A stretch of DNA of 33,698 nucleotides from an uncultured Candidatus Pelagibacter sp. (GCA_905612365.1 CAJQRP010000046.1:1-33698), one strand, 5' to 3'; positions 9,607-21,324 are shown, counted from the stretch's first letter. The notes: generated by a model from the sequence alone, not told the origin. Numbers and translations are program-made.

Positions 9607-9724
9607 ATACTCTATAAAATGCCTATTCTATTGAGTTTTAAAAAGCACTGAGATCTAAGCTTGTAATAGTTTAAAGAGTATATATATCTATCTCATCTTA
9701 CAAAAATTTTAACCCCCCCTACTC
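9607..9724 (+). promoter_or_regulatory. rho leader region with C7 tract next to start codon and a flanking inverted repeat
   Basis: ATACTCT (9607-9613) and AGAGTAT (9675-9681) are complementary; CCCCCCC at 9713-9719 ends 5 nt before the rho ATG at 9725; no Shine-Dalgarno visible. Confidence 0.35.
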
Positions 9725-10993
9725 ATGAATATACAAGAACTTAAATTAAAATCATCTGAACAATTAATCACGCAAGCAGAAGAACTTGGAATTGAAAATG
9801 CTAGCACACTTAGAAAGCAAGAAATTTTATTTGCTATATTAAAAAAAGTTGCAGAAAAAGAAGAGATAACGGGAGCTGGAGTTTTACAATTATTACAAGA
9901 TGGATTTGGTTTTTTAAGAGCAATGGAATCTAATTATCTAGCTGGGCCAGATGATATTTATGTTAGCCCAAGTCAGATTAGAAAATTTGGTTTAAGAACA
10001 GGAGACACAGTTGAAGGACCTGTAAGAGCGCCCAAAGAAGGAGAAAGATATTTTGCATTATTGCAAGTAGAAAAAATAAATTTTGAGGAGCCAGAAAAAG
10101 CTCGTCACAAAATTGCGTTTGATAATTTAACTCCACTTTACCCAGACAAACAAATGGTGATGGAAGTTGAGACAACAAAGATTGAAAAAAAACCAGATTT
10201 AACTCCAAGATTAATTGACCTTGTAAGCCCAATTGGAAAAGGTCAACGATCAATAATTATCTCACCTCCTAAAGCTGGTAAGACAATGATTTTACAAAGT
10301 ATTGCAAACTCAATTGCTAAAAACTATCCAGAAAGTTACTTGATGGTTTTATTAATTGATGAGAGACCTGAAGAAGTAACGGATATGAAAAGAACAGTTA
10401 AGGGGGAAGTTATCAGCTCTACATTTGATGAGCCCGCTTCAAGACATGTTGCTGTTGCTGAAATGGTAATCGAAAAAGCAAAAAGATTAACAGAGCATAA
10501 AAAAGACGTAGTAATTTTATTAGACTCAATAACAAGGTTGGGTAGAGCTTATAATGCTGTGATACCAAGTTCTGGAAAAGTTTTAACAGGTGGTGTTGAT
10601 GCAAATGCATTGCAAAGACCAAAAAGATTTTTTGGTGCTGCAAGAAATATTGAAGAAGGTGGATCTTTAACAATCATCTCAACAGCATTGATTGATACAG
10701 GATCAAGAATGGATGAAGTTATTTTTGAGGAATTTAAAGGAACTGGAAATAGTGAAACGGTTCTGGATAGAAAAATTGCCGAAAGAAGAATTTATCCAGC
10801 AATCGATATAACTAAATCTGGAACAAGAAGAGAAGAATTATTGTTTGATAAAGATGATCTTTCAAAAATGAATGTGCTAAGAAGAATTATTAGTCCAATG
10901 GGAACGATGGATGCTATTGAATTTATTAATTCAAAACTTAAAGAAACAAAAAGTAATGCAGACTTCTTTAGCTCAATGAATAAACCAGCTTAG
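9725..10993 (+). CDS. rho: Transcription termination factor Rho
   Basis: [100 protein letters not shown]. Confidence 0.98.
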   Translation: MNIQELKLKSSEQLITQAEELGIENASTLRKQEILFAILKKVAEKEEITGAGVLQLLQDGFGFLRAMESNYLAGPDDIYVSPSQIRKFGLRTGDTVEGPVRAPKEGERYFALLQVEKINFEEPEKARHKIAFDNLTPLYPDKQMVMEVETTKIEKKPDLTPRLIDLVSPIGKGQRSIIISPPKAGKTMILQSIANSIAKNYPESYLMVLLIDERPEEVTDMKRTVKGEVISSTFDEPASRHVAVAEMVIEKAKRLTEHKKDVVILLDSITRLGRAYNAVIPSSGKVLTGGVDANALQRPKRFFGAARNIEEGGSLTIISTALIDTGSRMDEVIFEEFKGTGNSETVLDRKIAERRIYPAIDITKSGTRREELLFDKDDLSKMNVLRRIISPMGTMDAIEFINSKLKETKSNADFFSSMNKPA

Positions 10994-11058
10994 TACAAAT
11001 CTCCTACCAATTAATTTAAAGTTTTACAGAACTACAAAATTGAAGCTATAATATTAGC

Positions 11059-12390
11059 ATGACAATTTATGCTCTTTCCACTGGTCCAGGAATTTCTGGA
11101 ATAGCTATTGTTAGAGTTTCTGGAGAAGACACTAAAAAAGTTATAAAACTATTAACCAATGAGGCACTTCCAGAGCCAAGAGTTGCTACATTAAGAAAAA
11201 TCAATAAAATCAATACTTCTGAGCTTATTGATGAGGGTATAATATTGTGGTTTCCTGGCCCTGAGAGCTACACAGGTGAAGATATGGTTGAATTTCATAT
11301 ACATGGTAGCAAAGCAGTAATTGACGCCCTTCACCACTCTATTTCAAAGGTTGAAAATTGTCGTCTAGCTGAAGCAGGTGAATTTACAAAACTTGCATTT
11401 CAAAATGGAAAAATAAATTTGCTGAAAGCAGAAAGTATTGCAGATTTAATTTCAGCAGAAACTGAAATTCAAAGACAGCAAGCAATAAAAATTATGAATG
11501 GAAAATCTGCAGATAAATTTAATAGCTTAAGAGAAAAACTTTTAAAAATTTTATCACACGTCGAAGCAAAGATAGATTTTCCAGATGAAGACCTGCCTGA
11601 AGATATTTTCAAAAATATAAAAAAAATTTCTAATGAAGTAATTTTGAATATAAAAAAAATTTTAGATGATCAAAAAGTTGGTGAAAGAATTAGGGAAGGT
11701 TTTAAAATTGCAATCATAGGCCCAACGAATGCTGGAAAGTCTAGTTTGTTAAATCACCTTTCAAATCGTGATGCAGCAATCGTTTCAGAAATAGCCGGAA
11801 CAACAAGAGACGTAATCGAGACGCACTTAAACATTGATGGCTATCCAGTGGTAGTTTCCGATACTGCAGGAATTAGAGATTCTAAAAATGAAATAGAAAA
11901 AAAAGGAATAAAATTAGCTCTTGATAAGGCAGATAATGCAGACCTAAAGTTGATTGTTATAGATGCTAAAAGTATTGATTTTAAAGGAGTTTTGAAGGAA
12001 TTGATGGATGAAAATGCAATACTTGTGATTAATAAATCTGATCTTCTAAAAGAAGATTTAAATTCTGAAATAAAAAATTATGAACATGTCTTAATTTCAG
12101 TAAAAAACAATCTCAACTTAGAAGATTTAATTTTAAAAATTAAAAATAAATTAAAAAATAAATTTATCATAAGTGAAGATATTTTAATTACGCGTGAAAG
12201 GCACAGGCAACACCTTGAGCAAAGTTTAAATTATTTAAAAAACTTTGAAGAAAAAAATGAAGCTGAAGATTTTGATAAAGCTGCTGAAGATCTTCGTTTA
12301 GCAACTCGACATTTAGGAATGATTGTTGGAAAAGTAGACGTTGAGGAGATATTAGGTAGTATTTTCAATGATTTTTGCATTGGTAAATAG
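11059..12390 (+). CDS. mnmE: tRNA modification GTPase MnmE (TrmE)
   Basis: STGPGISGIAIVRVSG, IIGPTNAGKSSLLN, GTTRDVIE, DTAGIRD, C-terminal FCIGK. Confidence 0.97.
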   Translation: MTIYALSTGPGISGIAIVRVSGEDTKKVIKLLTNEALPEPRVATLRKINKINTSELIDEGIILWFPGPESYTGEDMVEFHIHGSKAVIDALHHSISKVENCRLAEAGEFTKLAFQNGKINLLKAESIADLISAETEIQRQQAIKIMNGKSADKFNSLREKLLKILSHVEAKIDFPDEDLPEDIFKNIKKISNEVILNIKKILDDQKVGERIREGFKIAIIGPTNAGKSSLLNHLSNRDAAIVSEIAGTTRDVIETHLNIDGYPVVVSDTAGIRDSKNEIEKKGIKLALDKADNADLKLIVIDAKSIDFKGVLKELMDENAILVINKSDLLKEDLNSEIKNYEHVLISVKNNLNLEDLILKIKNKLKNKFIISEDILITRERHRQHLEQSLNYLKNFEEKNEAEDFDKAAEDLRLATRHLGMIVGKVDVEEILGSIFNDFCIGK

Positions 12391-12492
12391 TCATCATTTT
12401 AATGGATTTTTTAGCTTATTTTCATCATTTTTGTTGATAAACATAACTAATTCGTCAATTTTAATCATAAAAACGTAGCCACGATTATCTTA

Positions 12493-12525
12493 ACAAGTAT
12501 TTCTTAAAAAATACTGTCTACTTGT
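12493..12525. repeat. Nested, mutually exclusive inverted repeats upstream of mnmG
   Basis: ACAAGTA (12493-12499)/TACTTGT (12519-12525) and AGTATTT (12496-12502)/AAATACT (12509-12515) share bases. Confidence 0.45.
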
Positions 12526-12555
12526 AAATATTCATATCAGTTATAAATTTAAGTT

Positions 12556-14427
12556 ATGAAAAATGATTTATCATTTGAGGTAGTTGTTATTGGAGGAGGA
12601 CATGCTGGTTGTGAAGCTGCTGCAGCGTCTGCACGTCTTGGAGTTAACACTGCCCTATTCACTCACAAAATTGAAACCATAGGCGAGATGTCTTGTAACC
12701 CCGCAATAGGAGGTCTTGGTAAAGGTCACCTTGTTAGAGAGATAGATGCCTTAGACGGTGTGATGGGAGAGGTTACAGATAAATCAGGTATACAATTTAG
12801 ATTATTAAATAGAAGTAGGGGGCCTGCAGTTCAAGGACCTAGAACTCAATCAGATAGATCGTTATATCGTGAATATATGCAAGAAAAATTACTAAACTAC
12901 TGTAATTTAAGCATTTTTTCGGATCCTTTAATAAGGTTTATTTTTAATAAAAATACTATAAGTGGCTTTGAAACAAAGTCAGGCAAAAAAATTTTATGTG
13001 GTAAGCTAATCTTAACAACAGGTACTTTCTTGAATGGCTTGATTCATATAGGCGATAAGAGAACGCCAGCAGGAAGGTTTGAGGAAAAGCCCTCAACAGG
13101 ATTAAGTGAACAACTTGAAAAGTATGATTTTAAAATAGGAAGACTTAAGACAGGAACACCACCAAGACTCGATGCCAGAACAATCAAGTATGATAATTTA
13201 GAAGAACAGTTTGCAGACGATGATCCTTATTTTTTTTCTTTCTTAACCAAAAAAAATTTAAACAAACAAGTTTCATGTCGGATGACTTATACGAACGAAA
13301 AGGTTCATAAGATAATTCAAAAAAATCTAAAAAGAAGTGCCATGTACTCAGGAAGCATACAGGGGGTTGGTCCAAGATATTGTCCTTCAATAGAGGATAA
13401 AATAGTAAAGTTTGCAGATAAGGACCGTCACCAGATATATTTAGAGCCTGAAGGACTAAATGATCACACAATATACCCAAATGGAATATCTACCTCACTA
13501 CCTGAGGATGTTCAACAAGAAATATGTAATAATATCAGTGGTTTAGAAAATGTTAAGATAATTAGACCCGGCTATGCCATAGAATATGACTATATTGACC
13601 CTAGAGAACTATTTTTAACTCTTGAGACTAAAAAAATTCAAAATTTATACCTTGCTGGGCAAATAAATGGAACAACAGGATATGAAGAAGCTGCAGCCCA
13701 AGGATTAATAGCTGGAATTAATGCTGCGTTATCTTTTAAGAAAGAAGAGCCATTTATTTTGGATAGATCAGATGCATATATTGGAGTTATGATAGATGAT
13801 TTGGTAACAAAGGGTGTTGCAGAGCCTTATAGAATGTTCACCTCAAGAGCAGAATATAGACTAAGTTTGAGAGCAGATAATGCCGACCAAAGGTTAACAA
13901 ATAAAGGAATTGAAATTGGATTAATATCCAAAGAAAGAGAAGATATTTTTAAAGATAAAGAACATAAATTAGGAATAATATCTAAAATAATGTCTGAATC
14001 ATCAATATCTCCAACAAAAATAAAGAATTTTGATATTAAAATTGCAAAAGATGGTATTATAAGGAAATCTAATGAAATATTAACCCAAAAAGGTGTTGAT
14101 ATGAAAAAAATAAGAGAAATTTGGCCTGAAATTCCTTATTTTGATAAAAAAATAGATGAGCAAATTGAAATAAATGCTCATTACAGAGGCTATCTTAAAA
14201 AACAAAAAGCAGATATATTAGCATTTAAAAGAGACGAAAATTTAGTCATACCTGAAAAAGTTAATTATGATGATCTTTCTGGACTATCAAATGAGGTAAA
14301 AGCCAAATTTAAACAAATAAAACCAAAAACTATGGGACAAGCACTGCGAATTGATGGAATAACTCCAGCTGCCGTATATATTTTGTTGTCACATGTAAAA
14401 AGAAAGTCTATTAAGCTAATAGCTTAA
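12556..14427 (+). CDS. mnmG: tRNA uridine 5-carboxymethylaminomethyl modification enzyme MnmG (GidA)
   Basis: [76 protein letters not shown]-type motif, [21 protein letters not shown]. Confidence 0.98.
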   Translation: MKNDLSFEVVVIGGGHAGCEAAAASARLGVNTALFTHKIETIGEMSCNPAIGGLGKGHLVREIDALDGVMGEVTDKSGIQFRLLNRSRGPAVQGPRTQSDRSLYREYMQEKLLNYCNLSIFSDPLIRFIFNKNTISGFETKSGKKILCGKLILTTGTFLNGLIHIGDKRTPAGRFEEKPSTGLSEQLEKYDFKIGRLKTGTPPRLDARTIKYDNLEEQFADDDPYFFSFLTKKNLNKQVSCRMTYTNEKVHKIIQKNLKRSAMYSGSIQGVGPRYCPSIEDKIVKFADKDRHQIYLEPEGLNDHTIYPNGISTSLPEDVQQEICNNISGLENVKIIRPGYAIEYDYIDPRELFLTLETKKIQNLYLAGQINGTTGYEEAAAQGLIAGINAALSFKKEEPFILDRSDAYIGVMIDDLVTKGVAEPYRMFTSRAEYRLSLRADNADQRLTNKGIEIGLISKEREDIFKDKEHKLGIISKIMSESSISPTKIKNFDIKIAKDGIIRKSNEILTQKGVDMKKIREIWPEIPYFDKKIDEQIEINAHYRGYLKKQKADILAFKRDENLVIPEKVNYDDLSGLSNEVKAKFKQIKPKTMGQALRIDGITPAAVYILLSHVKRKSIKLIA

Positions 14428-15068
14428 TGGAAGAAATTTTTAAAAAATATCCACTACTAAAAGACCAAAATGTTCCACGTGAAACATTAATTGAGTTTGA
14501 GCTATTTATATCCATGCTACAGCAGGGAAATGATGAAATTAATATAATAAGTAAAGAAACAGCCAAAAATGAGGTTATTAGAGAACGTCATATAATTGAT
14601 TCAGCACAAATCATTGAATTTGTTGATTTAAATAGTAATATTATAACAGATATAGGTTCAGGTGGTGGTATGCCAGGTATAATTATATCAATTATGATTA
14701 AAAATCAGAAAAATTCGATCAAAGTTCACTTATATGAAAAAAGTCACCATAAAAGCTCTTTTTTAAGAAAAGTATCTAGAGATTTAAAATTAAATACCGA
14801 GGTCATGCAACAAAATATTTTTGAGGCACAAAATTTAGACTCGGGTACAATAATGGCAAGAGCTTTTAAACCTTTACCAATAATTTTAGATTTAGTTTAT
14901 AAAAATTTTAGCAGTTACAAAAATTTAATTGTCTTTATGGGAAAAAATGGAGAAAAAGTTTTAGAAGAAACTTTAATAAATTGGGATTTTGATTTTGAAA
15001 AGAAAAAAAGTATTACAAGCGAAGATTCATTTTTATTAAATATAAAAAATATTAAAAAAAAACATTAA
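14427..15068 (+). CDS. rsmG: 16S rRNA (guanine527-N7)-methyltransferase RsmG (GidB)
   Basis: NVPRETLIEFELFISMLQQ, RHIIDSAQIIEF, ITDIGSGGGMPGIIISI; start overlaps mnmG stop as TAATG. Confidence 0.95.
   Translation: MEEIFKKYPLLKDQNVPRETLIEFELFISMLQQGNDEINIISKETAKNEVIRERHIIDSAQIIEFVDLNSNIITDIGSGGGMPGIIISIMIKNQKNSIKVHLYEKSHHKSSFLRKVSRDLKLNTEVMQQNIFEAQNLDSGTIMARAFKPLPIILDLVYKNFSSYKNLIVFMGKNGEKVLEETLINWDFDFEKKKSITSEDSFLLNIKNIKKKH
14471..14486. promoter_or_regulatory. parS: parS centromere-like ParB binding site (TGTTCCACGTGAAACA)
   Basis: Exact match to the known parS consensus TGTTNCACGTGAAACA, inside rsmG and about 0.6 kb upstream of parA-parB. Confidence 0.92.
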
Positions 15069-15076
15069 AAAACTAA

Positions 15077-15871
15077 ATGCAAATTATTTCTGTAATAAAT
15101 CAAAAGGGTGGGGTTGGAAAAACAACAACAGTAATTAATCTTGCAGCAGGTTTAGCCCAACAAGAGAAAAAAGTTTTAGTTATTGATCTTGATCCACAAG
15201 GAAACGCTACTACAGGACTTGGTCTATCCAATTTAGAAAGTTCGACTGACACTATTTACGGAGTGTTAAATGGAACAAAGCTAATTTCTGATGTGATTAG
15301 AAAAACAGATTTCAAAAATTTAGATATTATTACTTCAAATGTAGATTTATCTGGACTTGAGGTCGAGACAGCTGATGATAAAATGAGAGCCTTCATTTTA
15401 AAACGCGAATTAACCGCTTATTTAAATGATTCTAGAGCAACCTATGATTATGTACTAATAGACTGCCCACCATCACTAAGTTTGCTTACGGTTATGGCTT
15501 TAGTGTCCTCTAATTCATTATTAGTGCCACTACAGACTGAATTTTTTGCTTTAGAGGGTTTAACCCAGCTAATGAAAACCATAGAACGAATAAAAATCAA
15601 TCTAAATCCTGAATTAAAAATTAGAGGCATACTTTTAACAATGTTTGATAAAAGAAACAGGCTATCTACACAGGTAGAAAAAGAAGCAAGAGACTATTTT
15701 AATGAAAAAGTTTATCTAACTGTGATCCCAAGAAATGTCAGATTATCTGAGGCCCCATCTCATGGCATGCCAGTCTTAATGTATGATAAATCTTGTCCTG
15801 GTAGTAAATCTTATTTTAATTTTACAGATGAATTTATTAATCAAGAACAAAAAATAGGGAGTGCTGCATAA
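15077..15871 (+). CDS. parA: Chromosome partitioning ATPase ParA
   Basis: IISVINQKGGVGKTTTVINLAAGLA deviant Walker A, VIDLDPQGNATTGLG, DYVLIDCPPSLSLLT. Confidence 0.97.
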   Translation: MQIISVINQKGGVGKTTTVINLAAGLAQQEKKVLVIDLDPQGNATTGLGLSNLESSTDTIYGVLNGTKLISDVIRKTDFKNLDIITSNVDLSGLEVETADDKMRAFILKRELTAYLNDSRATYDYVLIDCPPSLSLLTVMALVSSNSLLVPLQTEFFALEGLTQLMKTIERIKINLNPELKIRGILLTMFDKRNRLSTQVEKEARDYFNEKVYLTVIPRNVRLSEAPSHGMPVLMYDKSCPGSKSYFNFTDEFINQEQKIGSAA

Positions 15872-16719
15872 TGGATACAAACAAAATAAAAAAAGGTCTA
15901 GGTAGAGGTTTGTCATCTTTAATAGGTGAAACAAAAGCAGAAATAAATATTAATAAAGTTTCGATATCTGATCTCGTAAGTAATAAATTTCAACCAAGAA
16001 AAACATTTGATGAAGAAAGTTTACAAGATTTAACAAACTCAATAAAAGAGAGAGGCATTATTCAACCAATTATTGTTAGAAAATCTAGTGATGATAGCTC
16101 AAAGTATGAAATAATTGCAGGTGAGAGAAGGTGGCTTTCAGCACAAAAAGCTGGGTTACACGAAGTTCCAGTAGCAATTACGGATGTTGATGATTTGAAA
16201 TCTTTAGAATTTGCAATTATTGAGAATGTTCAAAGAAATGACTTAAATGCAGTAGAAGAAGCCCGCGGTTATCAGCGGCTTATTGATGAGTTTTCATATG
16301 ATCAAGAAAAAGTAGCAAAATTTATTGGAAAAAGTAGAAGCCATATCGCTAACTTTTTAAGGCTATTAGGTCTTCCTGAAGCGGTTTTAAAGTTAATTGA
16401 AACCCAAAAACTAACAGCAGGACATGCAAAAATTTTAGTAGGTCTGGATAATGCAGAGTTTGTTGCAAATAAAATAATTGAAAAAAATCTTTCAGTTAGA
16501 CAGTCAGAAAATTTTGTTAAAATTTTTAAAACCAAGAAGCACTCTCTTAAACCATCCAAGGATATTAACCTGCAAGTCTTAGAAAACTCAATTAGAGAAA
16601 AAATTGGTCTTAATGTTTTAATTAAAAATAAAAAAAATAATTCCGGATCTTTATTATTAGAATATAAAGATCTAGATCAGTTAAATAAAATAATTGAGAT
16701 TATTAAATCTAATTATTAG
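15871..16719 (+). CDS. parB: Chromosome partitioning protein ParB
   Basis: KGLGRGLSSLIG, NKFQPRKTFDEESLQDLTNSIKERGIIQPIIVR, IIAGERRWLSAQKAG, VARF-type HTH KFIGKSRSHIANFLRLLGLP. Confidence 0.97.
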   Translation: MDTNKIKKGLGRGLSSLIGETKAEININKVSISDLVSNKFQPRKTFDEESLQDLTNSIKERGIIQPIIVRKSSDDSSKYEIIAGERRWLSAQKAGLHEVPVAITDVDDLKSLEFAIIENVQRNDLNAVEEARGYQRLIDEFSYDQEKVAKFIGKSRSHIANFLRLLGLPEAVLKLIETQKLTAGHAKILVGLDNAEFVANKIIEKNLSVRQSENFVKIFKTKKHSLKPSKDINLQVLENSIREKIGLNVLIKNKKNNSGSLLLEYKDLDQLNKIIEIIKSNY

Positions 16720-17704
16720 TTTTTTTTGAATTGTTAATTATAAAATCTGCCAATATATTTTTAGCAAGCACTGAGTTTTTTTTAATTAAAAGTTCAATTT
16801 CATTAGTTTTATAAATTAAATTTTTTAAAAGATCTTTATTCCAAGACCGTATTTGTTGAGTAACAAGAGGCTTGTCCTTCCAAAAAATTGGTGGTTTACA
16901 AGCAGAAATTGCTTGTTCAATATTGTTTTTTTCATCAACTAATTCATAAATTTTAACTAATCTTTTCAATTTTGCTAATAACGTTCTAATAATTATGATA
17001 TTATCTTCATCTGAATAGTTGTTTTCGCTTAAAATAGTGACAGTTTTCCTAGTATTTTTAGCTAGTGAGTGATCCACAAGTTCCGAAGCGCTATAGTTGT
17101 CTGCAAGGTTAGTTAACTTAATTATTTCTTCAATGTTCAATTTTTTTTTATTTAATGAAAAATTTTCAACCTTTTCTAATTCATTATTCAGGTTTTTTCT
17201 ATCACCCCTGCTTCTTTCTATTAAAACATTAATTAATTGCTGAGATATTGGGATTTTTTTATTTCTAAAAAAAAGACTAATAATTGAATTTAAAGTTTGG
17301 CTGTTATCTTCATAAAATGGGATACATAAAATTGATTTTTCTTTTTCAAAGAGTTTTCGTAAAGTAGATTTTTTTTCTAAATTTTTTGAATTTAAAATAA
17401 TTTGTATATCTTCAGGATCTTTCTCTATCAAGTCTTCTATGATTGTTCTAATTTTGTCTGTAGCTCTATTAATAATTATGAGTTTTTCATTATCAAAAAA
17501 AGATTTAGTAAGAACGCTATTGAAAAAATTATTAACATTATCTATTATTTCTTTTTCTTCATATCTGTGAATTTTATCTTGGTAACTTTTTTCAAATAAG
17601 TTTTTAATAGTCTCTTCTTTTAACCCTTCATTTTCACCATAAAATAAATAAAATTTATGGTTATTTAATTTTATTTTATTTAGCTCAAATGATTTCAATA
17701 TCAT
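16709..17704 (-). CDS. holA: DNA polymerase III delta subunit
   Basis: FYLFYGENEGLKEETIKNL; helical clamp-loader layout; RGDRKNLNNELEKV; position next to lptE and leuS. Confidence 0.85.
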   Translation of the reverse strand: MILKSFELNKIKLNNHKFYLFYGENEGLKEETIKNLFEKSYQDKIHRYEEKEIIDNVNNFFNSVLTKSFFDNEKLIIINRATDKIRTIIEDLIEKDPEDIQIILNSKNLEKKSTLRKLFEKEKSILCIPFYEDNSQTLNSIISLFFRNKKIPISQQLINVLIERSRGDRKNLNNELEKVENFSLNKKKLNIEEIIKLTNLADNYSASELVDHSLAKNTRKTVTILSENNYSDEDNIIIIRTLLAKLKRLVKIYELVDEKNNIEQAISACKPPIFWKDKPLVTQQIRSWNKDLLKNLIYKTNEIELLIKKNSVLAKNILADFIINNSKKTNN

Positions 17705-18165
17705 TTAATATTCGATAACCTAAAAATAAGCTTCTCAGTTATTGTTTCAGTTAAATTATTTTTAATATTTTTTTCATACGTCTTTAAATTAAATCTATTA
17801 GAATTATTATTATAATTAAAACTTTCTGTAATAATAAAGTTGTTTTTAAGCTTATTATTCATTACTAAATCTACTTTAATTGATACTGTACTTTTAAAGT
17901 TTGTAGCGTCACCAGAGATATTTTTTGCAGAAACAGCCTTTGTGGTAATACTTAAAATATCTACTTTAAAATTTTTATTTTTTTTATTTATTATGTAATT
18001 GTTTAACCTTTCTTTCATTTTTACGTTTACTTCTCTGTCCCCAGTAAAATTTATTTCATTTATAGAAAAATCATAATTTAATAAATTTTTTTTTGAATAA
18101 GTTGCCTCATAACCGCATGATGATAAAAGACAAAGTAAAAGAAATGAGAATATTTTTTTTTGCAT
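17701..18165 (-). CDS. lptE: LPS-assembly lipoprotein LptE-like
   Basis: Signal peptide with lipobox LLSSCGYEATYS and alternating beta pattern; between holA and leuS. Confidence 0.7.
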   Translation of the reverse strand: MQKKIFSFLLLCLLSSCGYEATYSKKNLLNYDFSINEINFTGDREVNVKMKERLNNYIINKKNKNFKVDILSITTKAVSAKNISGDATNFKSTVSIKVDLVMNNKLKNNFIITESFNYNNNSNRFNLKTYEKNIKNNLTETITEKLIFRLSNIK

Positions 18166-18168
18166 TAT

Positions 18169-20712
18169 TTATATTATAATGTTTACAAGTCTGTTTGGTA
18201 CAAAAATTGTTTTTTTAATTTCCTGATTCTTTATAAAATTTTTAATTTCTTGATTTAGCTTAATTTTTTCTAAAACGTCTTTTTCAATAATATCTCTTTT
18301 TACTTTTATAACGGATCTTTTTTTACCATTTACCTGTACAACAAAATTTATTTCTTCTTCTACCAGGTCTTCTTTTGAAACTTTTGGCCAGTTAATTTGG
18401 TCTTCATTGATACTGCTTAAACATTCATTTGAAAAATGTGGAATGAATGGATTCATTAAAACTAGAATTTTTTTATAGTTTTCGATTAAAACTTCTTTTT
18501 TTATAGGTTTATCAATTTCTTTAACTAAAAAATTGTACATTTCATATAGGTTTGCAACTATTACGTTGTAATTAAACTTTTCTAAATTGTAGGTTACTTT
18601 ATAAATTAAATGATTGGTAAACTTAATTAAATTTTCACCTGTATTTTTTTCATCAGTATTTTTAATTTTATCTAAAATTTTAGAATTTAATGTCCATAGT
18701 TTTTGAACAAATTTAAATGATGCCATCATGCCCTGGTCAGACCATTGTACATCTTTCTCTGGAGGACTGTCTGATAAAATAAATAATCTAACAGAATCTG
18801 CTCCATAGCTTTTTATTATGTTCTCTGGATCAATAGTATTTTTTTTAGATTTTGACATAGACTCCGTTGGTCCAACAATTATCTTTTCAGAAGGATTATC
18901 TTTTTTATAAAATTCTTTACCATCTTCTGAAGTTACTTCATCAGGACTTAACCATGCATTTTTTTGATCTTTATAGGTTTCATGACAAACCATTCCTTGT
19001 GTAAACAATCCATCAAATGGTTCTTTTAATTTAAAATCATCATTTTTATAAGAGAGTGCTTGCATAAAAAACCTTGAATATAATAAATGTAAAATGGCAT
19101 GTTCAACACCTCCAATATATTGATCAACTGGCATCCAATAATTAGCCTCTTCTTGAGTAAATCCACGATCTAAATTATGAGGTGAGCAAAACCTTAAAAA
19201 ATACCAAGAAGAATCAACAAAAGTATCCAATGTATCAGTTTCTCTTCTATATTTTTTGCCATCTAGGATAAAGAATTTCCAGTTATCCTCGGAGTCTAAT
19301 GGGTTTCCTGTGTTGCTTAATTTTTCAATCTCAGGAAGTTTAACTGGCAACATATCTCTTGGAATTTTAATAGGTTGATCATTTTCATCATAGGCCATTG
19401 GAATGGGACAACCCCAATATCTTTGTCTTGATATACCCCAATCTTTTAATCGATAATTAGTTTTTCTTGTCCCTAAATTACTCTTTTCAAGAAATTCTAT
19501 AGTCTTAATAATAGACTCACTTGGAACCTTTAAACCATCAAGAAAATCTGAATTATAAAGATACCCTTCACCCGTATAAGCCTCATTATTTATTTCGAAG
19601 TCTTTATCTTTTTCAGGCTTAACAACAGGTGTAATTTTTAAATTATATTTTTTTGCAAAATCTAAATCTCGTTGATCATGCGCAGGACAACCAAAAACAG
19701 CACCTAAACCATAATCCATTAATACAAAGTTTGCAAAATAAACAGGAACCTTCATATTTTTATCTAGCGGGTTAACTGCAATCATATCAGTTTTAAAACC
19801 AAGTTTTTCTGCAGAAGCAATGGATTCTTCAGTAGTTCCTGTTTTAGAACATTCTTCTTTAAACTTTTGAAATTCTTTATCTTCCTCGTAATATTTTGCT
19901 AAAGGGTGATCAACTGAGAGAGCAAGAAAGGAAAAACCAAATAAAGTATCAGGTCTTGTTGTATAACACTTAATACTTTCAATAGGTTTTTCACTTTCAA
20001 TTTTAAACTCAACTTCACAACCAAATGACTTCCCTATCCAGTTTTTTTGCATCACCTTTACTTTGTTGGGCCAATTTTCTAATGAATCCAGTCCTTGCAG
20101 TAAGTCTTCTGAAAATTTTGAGATATTAAAAAACCATTGATTTAACTTCTTTCTTTCAACTGTGGCTCCTGACCTCCAACCTTTACCATCTACTACCTGT
20201 TCATTAGCAAGAACAGTTTTGTCAACAGGATCCCAGTTAACATAATTTTCTTTTCTGTAAACTAATCCCTTGTCATACAGGTCTAAAAAAAATTCTTGTT
20301 GGTGTTTGTAATAATCCTCAGAACAAGTTGAAATTTCTTTATCCCAATCAATCGATAACCCAAGCTTTTTAAGTTGGGATCTCATAGTTTTAATATTTGA
20401 TTCAGTCCAAGTTTTAGGATCTAAATTATTTTGTCGTGCAGCATTTTCTGCTGGCATACCAAATGAGTCCCAGCCCATGGGATGAAGAACGTTGTAACCT
20501 TGCAAAGTTTTATAACGTGCCAGCACATCACCGATTGTATAATTTCTCACATGACCCATGTGAATTTTTCCAGATGGGTAAGGAAACATTTCTAAACAAT
20601 AAAATTTTTTTTTATTTTTATCTACTTTAGTAGAAAAAGTTTTATTTTGGTTCCAAAACTTTTGCCATTTTTCTTCTACAACTTTAAAATTATATCTATC
20701 CACAAAATTCAA
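18169..20712 (-). CDS. leuS: Leucyl-tRNA synthetase
   Basis: [60 protein letters not shown]. Confidence 0.98.
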   Translation of the reverse strand: MNFVDRYNFKVVEEKWQKFWNQNKTFSTKVDKNKKKFYCLEMFPYPSGKIHMGHVRNYTIGDVLARYKTLQGYNVLHPMGWDSFGMPAENAARQNNLDPKTWTESNIKTMRSQLKKLGLSIDWDKEISTCSEDYYKHQQEFFLDLYDKGLVYRKENYVNWDPVDKTVLANEQVVDGKGWRSGATVERKKLNQWFFNISKFSEDLLQGLDSLENWPNKVKVMQKNWIGKSFGCEVEFKIESEKPIESIKCYTTRPDTLFGFSFLALSVDHPLAKYYEEDKEFQKFKEECSKTGTTEESIASAEKLGFKTDMIAVNPLDKNMKVPVYFANFVLMDYGLGAVFGCPAHDQRDLDFAKKYNLKITPVVKPEKDKDFEINNEAYTGEGYLYNSDFLDGLKVPSESIIKTIEFLEKSNLGTRKTNYRLKDWGISRQRYWGCPIPMAYDENDQPIKIPRDMLPVKLPEIEKLSNTGNPLDSEDNWKFFILDGKKYRRETDTLDTFVDSSWYFLRFCSPHNLDRGFTQEEANYWMPVDQYIGGVEHAILHLLYSRFFMQALSYKNDDFKLKEPFDGLFTQGMVCHETYKDQKNAWLSPDEVTSEDGKEFYKKDNPSEKIIVGPTESMSKSKKNTIDPENIIKSYGADSVRLFILSDSPPEKDVQWSDQGMMASFKFVQKLWTLNSKILDKIKNTDEKNTGENLIKFTNHLIYKVTYNLEKFNYNVIVANLYEMYNFLVKEIDKPIKKEVLIENYKKILVLMNPFIPHFSNECLSSINEDQINWPKVSKEDLVEEEINFVVQVNGKKRSVIKVKRDIIEKDVLEKIKLNQEIKNFIKNQEIKKTIFVPNRLVNIII

Positions 20713-20753
20713 TTCTATATCTTAAATTTATAGTTTAATATTACTCGTTAGCC

Positions 20754-21287
20754 TTATGGCTTAGAATTTTTTTTATTCTCCACCCTATATGCTGCAGCAG
20801 TTTTTAAAATCTTAGTTTTTAATTCATTGTTGATACCACCTTTTTTTTCAGAGGTTACACAACCTGATTGAGTTACACATTTTTTATTAAAAACTTTTAT
20901 ATCTAGTGCATCAGCTCTTATTTCATTTGTTAAAAATCTAATTGAAATTTTAATACTCTCATTTGAATCTTGATCAGTTGAGTACCAATCTGTGATTATA
21001 ATACCACCACTATAATTAACAGAAGCTAGAGGCATAAAATCTATTGTATCTAAAGACGCTCTCCATAATTCATTAGAGCTTGCAAACTCAAAAACTCCAC
21101 CACCAGATTTAGTTATCTCTGAAAATCTAAATCCTCTTCCTTCCTCTAAGTTTTTAGCAACTCTTTTTTTTGGATCTTTATCGTACTTTCTAGCATCAGC
21201 GCCAGGAAGTTTTCCACCACATGAAATTAAAAGAGTTGAAGAAACCAGCAAAAGAAGGGCGATATTTAAATTTTTAAATGAAATCAT
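20754..21287 (-). CDS. DUF3576-like outer-membrane lipoprotein
   Basis: Lipobox LLVSSTLLISCGG; FRFSEITKSGGGVFEFASSNELWRASLDTIDFMPLASVNYSGGIIITDWY. Start chosen at the internal Met (MISFKNLN), which gives a more typical signal peptide; ORF track starts at 21323. Confidence 0.75.
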   Translation of the reverse strand: MISFKNLNIALLLLVSSTLLISCGGKLPGADARKYDKDPKKRVAKNLEEGRGFRFSEITKSGGGVFEFASSNELWRASLDTIDFMPLASVNYSGGIIITDWYSTDQDSNESIKISIRFLTNEIRADALDIKVFNKKCVTQSGCVTSEKKGGINNELKTKILKTAAAYRVENKKNSKP

Positions 21288-21324
21288 AATAAATTTAATT
21301 GTTAATTTTATATTTTTATACAAT

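Noticed and set aside
9978-10673. Minus-strand ORFs (91 aa and 84 aa) inside rho
   Set aside because: Antisense to a highly conserved gene, Leu/Gln-rich low-complexity translations caused by codon bias; no domain recognisable.
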